From positions 1 to 13,904 of the forward strand of contig CANQLK010000035.1 of NCBI GenBank assembly GCA_947624665.1: a DNA stretch of 13,904 nucleotides, in the 5' to 3' direction. Shown one piece after another: positions 8,686-13,904 of this stretch (within the stretch, counting starts at the first letter, position 1; every line of letters begins with the position of its first letter). A program made the position numbers and the translations under genes. The notes beneath the pieces are model-generated. The model saw nothing but the letters and a program-made list of their open reading frames with translations, ran no database searches and had not been told where the DNA came from. This DNA comes from Candidatus Gastranaerophilales bacterium (lineage in GTDB: Bacteria; Cyanobacteriota; Vampirovibrionia; Gastranaerophilales; Gastranaerophilaceae).

Positions 8686-8703
8686 AAGTGTTGCGAAGCA
8701 CTT
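8686..8703 (+). terminator. Possible small hairpin just after yhaN
   Basis: AAGTGTT-GCGA-AGCACTT folds as a 7-bp stem with one G-U pair and a GCGA (GNRA-type) loop, 10 nt after the yhaN stop. A T-rich stretch (TTGCTTTTTTATT) lies a dozen bases later. An alternative stem GAAGC/GCTTC overlaps it. It could be a weak terminator or an mRNA 3'-end stabiliser. The stronger terminator lies further on. Confidence 0.3.
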
Positions 8704-8774
8704 ACGGCTTCAATTGCTTTTTTATTCTTCATTAATTTAGATTTAAAAACAGAGGGAAAAAAATATTAATCAAT

Positions 8775-8810
8775 AAAAAAACGAGGAACATAATGTTCCT
8801 CGTTTTTTTT
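8775..8810. terminator. Bidirectional intrinsic terminator between yhaN and tpsB
   Basis: CGAGGAACA (8782-8790), loop TAA, TGTTCCTCG (8794-8802): a perfect 9-bp stem with A7 before it and T8 after it. Both strands therefore carry a GC-rich hairpin plus U-tract. It ends yhaO-yhaN transcription from the left and tpsB transcription from the right; the tpsB stop is at 8820. Confidence 0.92.
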
Positions 8811-8819
8811 CTATACTCA

Positions 8820-10580
8820 TTACAAAATATTTGAAGTAAGTGTAAAGTGGAATCTGCAAGGCGTCGTATCTCTGGCACCTATGTAGTTCTGAGTAGCTTT
8901 TCCGATAGGGAAACCCCAGTATAGGTTTGCAGATATATATTTTGTCAATTTAACAACCACACCGGGCCCTATGCTCATCAAATAATCTGTTCTTCCGCTA
9001 GGCAGAGAACCTTGATATCTGTTACCAATCCAACCGAAGTCATAGAAGCCTGCAAGTTGGATAGAATCGCTGATAAATCCGTATTTTTCGGGGAGGATTT
9101 GTTTCAAACCCGGAATAGGAGTTCTGTATTCAAAGCTTGCAGTAACACCGTAGTCACCGATGTAGTAACCTTCATCATAGCCTCTAACAGAAGCGATACC
9201 ACCGATTTGCATAGCTTCGGAAGCGAACATGTGTCTGTTAGCATATTGACCGTTGACTTGTAAAATAGCCAATTGGTTGTTAGGCATAACTTGAACACGA
9301 GCGACACCTGCATTAAGTTTAACAAAGTTGTTGTTGCCTAAAGCTTTATTCATGTGGTTGTCGGAAGCATCAACGGGGATACCGCCTGCTACGCCGCCTG
9401 TTACTAACCATCTTCCGTAGAAGTCATCTTTAATATCTGTTAAAGAACCTCTGAGGACTCTTGAACGATATCTGTCTAATTCAATGCCCCAACCTTCGGT
9501 TTCAGTATCTCTCCAGTCGAAAGTGATATCTCCGTATAATCTATAGTCATCGCCTTTAGCCAATCTTCTGGAAACGCCGATGAAATAATCGTGAGAATCA
9601 CCTTTTATGTTAGCACCCGGCCAAACTCTGTCGAAGGCATTGCCCAGACTAACGTGTGAATAAGAATAACCGAGGTTTAATTTTGTTTCATTTTCTCCGA
9701 TAGGAAGTGAATACATACCGCCCAATCCAAGTGAGTGGTGGGAAGCAGCCAAAGTACCCATTAAAGTATCACCGTGCCCCGTAACGTCATGGAAGCCGGC
9801 ATATAAGACTCCTCTTTGAGTACCGATAGCATCTCTGCCTTGGTTATCGTATCTGACGTCGAGGTTTAGCGGGAATCTGTCTTTAACGTCGAGTGTTACA
9901 TCGGAATATTCTTCTGATTCTTCGTTATCAGCAAAAGAAACGGCACCTTTCATGTATTCTTCGCTGTTCATATCGGTTAAAGCATTACGAACGTCTTTAA
10001 CGTTAAGTACTTTACCGGGTTGAATGTTGTTATCTTTTAAATAATTTTTGTTAAGATAAGAAGATCTTTCCCACTTACCGGGGTTAATTTCAACGTTACC
10101 GTATTTACCTTCCAAAATTTTAATTTCTACTTTACCGTTTTGAACTTTTTGCGGCGGGAGGTATGCTACGGTAGAAACGTATCCTTTAGATTGGTAGTAT
10201 TCGGTAATTTCGTTAGCGGACATAATAAGGTCATTAATTGTAACTTCCTGCCCGATTTTAAAGTCAACCAATCTCATAAGTACGTAGGTCGGGAAAACGG
10301 TATTACCTGTAATTTGGATGTCTTTAAGTTTGAAAGCAACTTGTTTTGTATTAAGAAGTTCAGCTTGTTTTTTTGTTGCTTCGTTAACGTCAATGTACGC
10401 AGGATTTTTTGTTTCTTCATGTTTTTGTCGTGCTTGATAACGTCTTCCGTCAATAACGTTGTAGTTATCAATTTGACCTGCATCAATACCCGGGTTATTG
10501 TTAATGGGTACTGCAAAACTTGCACTTGCGGTCAAAACCGCCATAAATAGCAAGGATGTTTTAATCAGTTTGTTTTTCAT
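8820..10580 (-). CDS. TpsB outer-membrane transporter of a two-partner secretion system
   Basis: An Omp85/TpsB-superfamily pore that recognises the TPS domain of TpsA proteins in the periplasm and threads them to the surface. It is 586 residues from ATG 10580, chosen because GAGAG (10593-10589) lies 8 nt upstream. A GTG at 10589 would add three residues but has no spaced SD. Signal peptide: MKNKLIKTSLLFMAVLTASASFA, cleaved near ASFA|VP. After a linker comes a POTRA-like domain (FKLKDIQITGNTVF through KVEIKILEGKYGNVEI). Then follows a C-terminal 16-strand barrel region from about residue 215 with alternating aromatic strands (LDVRYDNQG, TKLNLGYSYSHVSLG). The diagnostic VRGY (in GGIASVRGYDEG, about residue 465) is the L6-loop motif needed for secretion. 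It ends in SNIL rather than a terminal Phe. It is divergent from tpsA, and probably serves both tandem TpsA proteins. FhaC/ShlB-like is the closest functional name. Confidence 0.93.
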   Translation of the reverse strand: MKNKLIKTSLLFMAVLTASASFAVPINNNPGIDAGQIDNYNVIDGRRYQARQKHEETKNPAYIDVNEATKKQAELLNTKQVAFKLKDIQITGNTVFPTYVLMRLVDFKIGQEVTINDLIMSANEITEYYQSKGYVSTVAYLPPQKVQNGKVEIKILEGKYGNVEINPGKWERSSYLNKNYLKDNNIQPGKVLNVKDVRNALTDMNSEEYMKGAVSFADNEESEEYSDVTLDVKDRFPLNLDVRYDNQGRDAIGTQRGVLYAGFHDVTGHGDTLMGTLAASHHSLGLGGMYSLPIGENETKLNLGYSYSHVSLGNAFDRVWPGANIKGDSHDYFIGVSRRLAKGDDYRLYGDITFDWRDTETEGWGIELDRYRSRVLRGSLTDIKDDFYGRWLVTGGVAGGIPVDASDNHMNKALGNNNFVKLNAGVARVQVMPNNQLAILQVNGQYANRHMFASEAMQIGGIASVRGYDEGYYIGDYGVTASFEYRTPIPGLKQILPEKYGFISDSIQLAGFYDFGWIGNRYQGSLPSGRTDYLMSIGPGVVVKLTKYISANLYWGFPIGKATQNYIGARDTTPCRFHFTLTSNIL

Positions 10581-10761
10581 TTCTTTCACTCTCTATATAA
10601 TTTATAAATATGATTCTAGCATTTTCTATAATTATATTACATATTAATTATAAACGGAATAATATCTATACATAGTAAATTATACTTTTTGTAAATAAAT
10701 AGTTACATAATTCATTTGTATGAAATACGGACAAAAGAAATTTTGCTTTAAAATCAGCTAT

Positions 10762-10770
10762 ATTATAACA
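10762..10770 (-). promoter_or_regulatory. Candidate extended -10 promoter for tpsB
   Basis: TGTTATAAT on the minus strand is an exact extended -10 element (TGnTATAAT). No good -35 lies 17 bp upstream, which extended -10 promoters can tolerate. It would give a leader of about 175 nt before ATG 10580. Many other AT-rich hexamers lie closer, so this is one option. Confidence 0.35.
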
Positions 10771-10853
10771 TAACTTTACAAATTTAAATTTTCTTTACAA
10801 AAAAAATTAAAATAGCAAAAAAAATTTTTAGGTAACTTTTGGTTAACATAAGA

Positions 10854-10881
10854 TTGAAATTTATATTTTATATACTAAAAT
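10854..10881 (+). promoter_or_regulatory. Candidate promoter for tpsA
   Basis: -35 TTGAAA (10854-10859), 16-bp spacer, -10 TAAAAT (10876-10881). This would start transcription about 30 nt before ATG 10918. An alternative pair is TTGGTT (10839-10844) with TATATT (10862-10867). The choice cannot be settled by eye. Confidence 0.35.
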
Positions 10882-10917
10882 TCACTTGTGTAATGTAAAA
10901 AATGGAGAGGACAAAAC

Positions 10918-13326
10918 ATGAGAAAACTTTTAAGTACAGCTGTTGCGGTAGGAGTTTTCGCTTCCACAACAATTATGCCGGCAGCATTTGCGGGTGTTGC
11001 AGTTGATGCACTGCCTACAATAAAAGATGCTGCGCATGATGTAGTAAATGCCCAAGTTACTACTCAAGGCAAAAATATGAACGTAAAATTAACAGAAGGT
11101 GCAGGAACCGTAAGTACAGTTAATTGGGAAACATATAATATAGGGAAAGAAGCTACAGTAAATTACGAATTTACAGGGCATAACCAAACCTCAATTAACA
11201 AAGTAAATGCAGCAGGCGGTTTATCACAGATTTACGGTAAAATAACCGATTCGGGCTGCTACAACTGCGGTTATGAAGCTTCAGGCAAAATCATTTTGTT
11301 AAACCCCAACGGTGTTTTATTTGGTGAAGGTGCAAATGTTAATGTAAATTCATTCACTGTTTCAACAATGGACGGTACTTTTGATAAAAACCAAAATACA
11401 ATGAAATTTACAAAAGGCGCTCAACAAAACAACTATGGTATTGTTGTTGAAAATAATGCCAAAATTCGTGGTGATAAGAACGTTGCTTTCGCTACTGACA
11501 ATGTTACAATGTACGAAGGTTCACAAATTTCAACAAACACGGCTAAAAATGTTGGCGACTATGCATACGGTAAAGTTAAAATCGTTACTTCTGACGGTGT
11601 AAATTTTGAATATTACAACAACGGTGCAATAAAAGACATTAAAGATGCACAAACTTCAACCGACAAAATGTTTATTTCTTTAAACGGTAAAATAGATTCA
11701 GGTCATATCGATATAAGAAATTACTCAACTAATACGGGAAGTGAAATTAACCTTAAAGGTGCTAATTTAAAAGCTACAAAAGCTGAAATCGGCAACGACG
11801 GTAATATTTGGTTAACTTCTTACAATAAGATTGTATCTGAACATTCAGTATATGATGCAGATAAAGACGTTGACTTCGCTTCAAACAAGAAAATGTCATT
11901 AGGTGATGATACTTTAAAAGCAGGCCGCAATATAGTATTAGCATCAAATACCGATGATGTTGGTGTTGACCATTCTAATTTAACTGCAACCGGTGATATA
12001 AAAATTACTGCTGATAATACAGCTTCGGTTCAAAACGGTGCTGTACTGAATGGTACTAATATTGACATTAAAGCTAATAAAACAAGCGCACAAGTTGTTA
12101 ACAATTCACAAGTAACTGCAACTAAAGATATTAATATAACTTCCGACGGTGAATATGCTTGGGTTGACGGTTCTCCTCTTAAAGCAGGTCAAGATATTAA
12201 TATTAAAGCAAATAAAGGCTATTTAACACTTAACAATGCTACCTTAACAGCACAAAGAGATGTAAACCTTGCTTCTCAAAAAACAATCGGAGATTCTAAT
12301 TTCACGGGTTCAACCGCTGTTAATGCTACTACAGGTAAAGTTGCATTAAATTCAACCGCTGAAAGCGTTATATTATCGGATACAGCTAAATTTAAGCCTG
12401 CAACTACATTGGATTTAACAGCTGCAAAGAATGTTGAATTAAGATATAACGGTGATTTAACAACAGAAAAAACAAATATCAATGCAGGTAAAGATGTTTG
12501 GTTGACTTCAAAAGAAGGTAACGTAACAGTTAAAGATTCAACAAAATTCTTAGCTGCAGAACATATTTATATCCAAGGCAAAAAAGATGTTAAAACTGAA
12601 GGCACCGTTAATATGAACGGAATTCAAACAAACCTTAAAGCAGGTAATGATGTAAACGTTACTCTTGACGGCGTCGGTGAAAAAGCAAAAGGCTTAATAG
12701 CTGAAGCAGGTAATGATATGAATATTACCACAACCGGTACATTATCAGTATCAAGCTTAGTTTCAGGCAACAATATGACACTTACTGCAGATAGAGTTAT
12801 TGCAGGACTTCCTTATACAGATAAGCAAAAATTACCCGGTGACCCAACTTCAGATCGTTCATACATTGAAGTAGGCGGTGAATTTACTTCTAATGTTACA
12901 AACGATAACTATCAAATTACAGAATCAGGCGACAGAACTGATGACGGACTTTGGAACAGAAAACACCATATCGAATACGGTGATGAAAAAATCTTGTTGG
13001 TTAACAAAAGACCTGTTGATAACAAAGTTACCGATCCTGATTTAGGACCTCAAGATAACAGTGATGACAGAGGTATTGTTAAACCAGGTTCTGTACCTAC
13101 TGCTCCGGAACCTTCTAAACCTCAAGATGGTCAAGGCGGTGGTGGTCATGATGGCGGTGATGGCGGTCACGGAGGAAGCACACAACCCAGTGGCCCTCAA
13201 GATGGCGAATGTGCCGACCAACCTGCTACTCCCGATGATTATACTTCTGAAGACAGACCTGATGCTGCAAGAAACATAAACTTTTTAAGCCAATATGCAG
13301 TAAGCACTTTATCAGACAGAAAATAA
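10918..13326 (+). CDS. TpsA exoprotein (filamentous-haemagglutinin-like), two-partner secretion substrate
   Basis: A secreted or surface-held beta-helical adhesin exported by the adjacent TpsB. ATG 10918 follows GGAGAGG (10904-10910) by 7 nt. The 802 residues read: signal peptide 1-25, ending PAAFA|GV; a TPS (haemagglutination-activity) domain at about 35-165 with VNWETYNIGKEATVNYEF and the diagnostic ILLNPNGVLFG (NPNG 129-132) and SFTVSTMDG; then about 20-residue beta-helix repeats up to about 650 (LKAGQDINIKA, VTATKDINITS, LTAQRDVNLAS). Near 740-755 is a Gly/His/Asp tract (GGGGHDGGDGGHGG), and the protein ends in an acidic tail with no barrel or LPXTG-like anchor. The only cysteines seen are C114 and C117 (GCYNCG) in the TPS domain and C765 in the tail. 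It is short for a TpsA, many of which exceed 1,000 residues. How it stays on the surface, if it does, is not visible. Confidence 0.92.
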   Translation: MRKLLSTAVAVGVFASTTIMPAAFAGVAVDALPTIKDAAHDVVNAQVTTQGKNMNVKLTEGAGTVSTVNWETYNIGKEATVNYEFTGHNQTSINKVNAAGGLSQIYGKITDSGCYNCGYEASGKIILLNPNGVLFGEGANVNVNSFTVSTMDGTFDKNQNTMKFTKGAQQNNYGIVVENNAKIRGDKNVAFATDNVTMYEGSQISTNTAKNVGDYAYGKVKIVTSDGVNFEYYNNGAIKDIKDAQTSTDKMFISLNGKIDSGHIDIRNYSTNTGSEINLKGANLKATKAEIGNDGNIWLTSYNKIVSEHSVYDADKDVDFASNKKMSLGDDTLKAGRNIVLASNTDDVGVDHSNLTATGDIKITADNTASVQNGAVLNGTNIDIKANKTSAQVVNNSQVTATKDINITSDGEYAWVDGSPLKAGQDINIKANKGYLTLNNATLTAQRDVNLASQKTIGDSNFTGSTAVNATTGKVALNSTAESVILSDTAKFKPATTLDLTAAKNVELRYNGDLTTEKTNINAGKDVWLTSKEGNVTVKDSTKFLAAEHIYIQGKKDVKTEGTVNMNGIQTNLKAGNDVNVTLDGVGEKAKGLIAEAGNDMNITTTGTLSVSSLVSGNNMTLTADRVIAGLPYTDKQKLPGDPTSDRSYIEVGGEFTSNVTNDNYQITESGDRTDDGLWNRKHHIEYGDEKILLVNKRPVDNKVTDPDLGPQDNSDDRGIVKPGSVPTAPEPSKPQDGQGGGGHDGGDGGHGGSTQPSGPQDGECADQPATPDDYTSEDRPDAARNINFLSQYAVSTLSDRK

Positions 13327-13339
13327 TCGCTAAAGCTTA

Positions 13340-13381
13340 ACAAAGAAACAGAAGCCATAAAATGACTTCTGTTTCTTTTGT
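13340..13381 (+). terminator. Intrinsic terminator after tpsA
   Basis: AAAGAAACAGAAG (13342-13354) pairs fully with CTTCTGTTTCTTT (13366-13378), 15 nt after the stop. The loop can close further by CAT/ATG. Outer ACA/TGT pairs extend the stem past a bulged T. The U-rich part is within the stem's 3' arm (TTTCTTTTGT). The long stem makes termination likely, which separates this gene from the next tpsA. Confidence 0.75.
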
Positions 13382-13433
13382 AAAAAAGTTTTAAAAAAAA
13401 TTAATATTTTCATTCCGTAATATAACTCGATTA

Positions 13434-13479
13434 GCAAAATTCGGCATGACATTATTTCTCTATTTATACCGAATTTGGC
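13434..13479. repeat. Inverted repeat upstream of second tpsA
   Basis: AAATTCGG (13437-13444) and CCGAATTT (13469-13476) are perfect 8-bp arms around a 24-nt spacer. Two further G-C pairs form outside them across one mismatch (13434-13435 with 13478-13479). No T-tract follows, so it is not an obvious terminator. A protein-binding site or remnant hairpin are both possible. Confidence 0.45.
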
Positions 13480-13563
13480 GGGGAATTATATATAACTTCT
13501 AAATTATCCGATTCTGTTTTGTTTATTTTGTATATCAGTTATTTACTTATTTTAAAGTATTTA

Positions 13564-13593
13564 TTGAAATATATATTATGTTTGTAATATAAT
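13564..13593 (+). promoter_or_regulatory. Promoter for second tpsA
   Basis: -35 TTGAAA (13564-13569), 18-bp spacer, -10 TATAAT (13588-13593), the best sigma70 match in this intergenic region. Transcription would start near 13600, leaving an untranslated leader of about 125 nt. Confidence 0.55.
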
Positions 13594-13612
13594 TGAGTCA
13601 TAAATAATTCGG

Positions 13613-13673
13613 ATACTCGGCTAAAAAAATTAACAATGCTTAATAATATAGCAAAAATTTTTTTGCTGAGTAT
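13613..13673 (+). ncRNA. Possible structured 5' leader of second tpsA
   Basis: ATACTCGGC (13613-13621) can pair with GCTGAGTAT (13665-13673): nine pairs with one G-U. A competing stem AGCAAAA (13650-13656) with TTTTGCT (13661-13667) uses part of the same right arm. The two folds exclude each other. It matches no riboswitch or RNA family I know, and chance pairing in AT-rich DNA is possible. Confidence 0.3.
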
Positions 13674-13727
13674 TTAAACAAATATAGTTAGGCAAAATAT
13701 AACGTGAATATAAAGGAAGAAAAAACC

Positions 13728-13904
13728 ATGAGAAAACTTTTAAGTACAGCAATCGCAGTAGGTGTATTAACTTCTACCTCATTAATGCCGGCAGCATTCG
13801 CAGGTGTTGATGTTAATGCATTGCCGACAATAAAAGATGCTGCGCACGATGTAGTAAACGCACAGGTTACTACCCCCCAAACAGGGAAAATGAATGTTAG
13901 AATA
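13728..13904 (+). CDS. Second TpsA exoprotein, N-terminal 59 codons only (runs off window)
   Basis: A tandem paralogue of the preceding tpsA, probably exported by the same TpsB. ATG 13728 follows AAAGGAAG (13712-13719) by 8 nt. The signal peptide MRKLLSTAIAVGVLTSTSLM...AAFA and the mature start GVDVNALPTIKDAAHDVV match the first TpsA at 42 of the first 49 residues. The first 23 bases of the two genes are identical. Divergence begins at residue 50, at a run of six C's (13873-13878, TTPQTGKMNV against TTQGKNMNV). The visible part is the start of the TPS domain. The NPNG motif, repeats and C-terminus lie beyond the window. Confidence 0.9.
   Translation, partial: MRKLLSTAIAVGVLTSTSLMPAAFAGVDVNALPTIKDAAHDVVNAQVTTPQTGKMNVRI

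Larger units (their letters stand above)
10581..10917. other. Divergent tpsB/tpsA promoter region
   Basis: About 340 bp of extremely AT-rich DNA with no gene. It must carry the opposing start signals of tpsB (left) and tpsA (right). Candidate promoters are listed separately. Runs of A and T such as AGCAAAAAAAATTTTT (about 10814-10829) would make intrinsically bent DNA. A similar AGCAAAAATTTTTTT motif lies before the second tpsA (13650-13664), but base composition alone could explain the likeness. Confidence 0.6.
13382..13727. other. Intergenic region between the two tandem tpsA genes
   Basis: About 345 bp, AT-rich, with no ORF of interest. It holds the inverted repeat at 13434-13479, a promoter at 13564-13593 and a foldable leader (13613-13673). 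The second tpsA therefore has its own start signals rather than relying on read-through. Confidence 0.6.

Noticed and set aside
10140..10550. 136-residue plus-strand ORF
   Set aside because: It lies antisense to the N-terminal half of tpsB, whose signal peptide and POTRA reading is convincing. No SD or family resemblance was seen.
13382..13727. Insertion sequence or attachment site between the tandem tpsA genes
   Set aside because: No transposase, target duplication or tRNA was seen. The inverted repeat at 13434-13479 is short and isolated.
1..13904. tRNA, rRNA or recoded TGA stops
   Set aside because: No cloverleaf or rRNA-like sequence was recognised, and the long genes read through with standard stops without needing TGA recoding.

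Overview
The window is AT-rich, uses the standard genetic code and comes from a diderm (outer-membrane) bacterium. Three type V secretion modules show this: a classical autotransporter, a TpsB outer-membrane transporter, and two TpsA exoproteins. The SbcCD-like pair is of the YhaO/YhaN type best known from Bacillus. This mix, the low GC and the style of the autotransporter barrel fit an uncultured gut lineage such as Gastranaerophilales (Vampirovibrionia/Melainabacteria). That placement is recognition by eye, not a database result.

Layout. (1) Positions 1-4291, minus strand: a very large surface adhesin with chlamydial Pmp-type GGA(I/L/V) repeats and a C-terminal beta-barrel that runs off the window. 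Its reading frame is broken inside the signal peptide by a run of nine G's, so the gene is OFF as written. One more G, or two fewer, restores it: a textbook phase-variation layout. (2) Positions 4292-4658: a regulatory intergenic region with a 41-bp-period direct repeat near the adhesin. It also holds a sigma70-type promoter, with a perfect palindrome between -35 and -10, for the genes to the right. (3) Positions 4677-8675, plus strand: a two-gene operon, yhaO-like nuclease then yhaN-like ATPase, with start abutting stop. (4) Positions 8782-8810: a bidirectional terminator shared by yhaN and the convergent tpsB. (5) Positions 8820-10580, minus strand: TpsB. (6) Positions 10581-10917: a divergent promoter region. 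(7) Positions 10918-13326, plus strand: a TpsA exoprotein of 802 residues with a terminator. (8) Positions 13728-13904: the first 59 codons of a second, closely related TpsA, cut by the window edge.

How the genes work together. TpsB probably exports both tandem TpsA proteins, which share nearly the same signal peptide and mature N-terminus. The autotransporter on the left carries its own barrel and needs no partner. The YhaON pair is an intracellular DNA-processing complex, probably unrelated to adhesion. The best candidate for something new is the left end: a Pmp-repeat adhesin switched by a G-tract within its signal peptide, together with duplicated upstream elements that could add transcriptional control.
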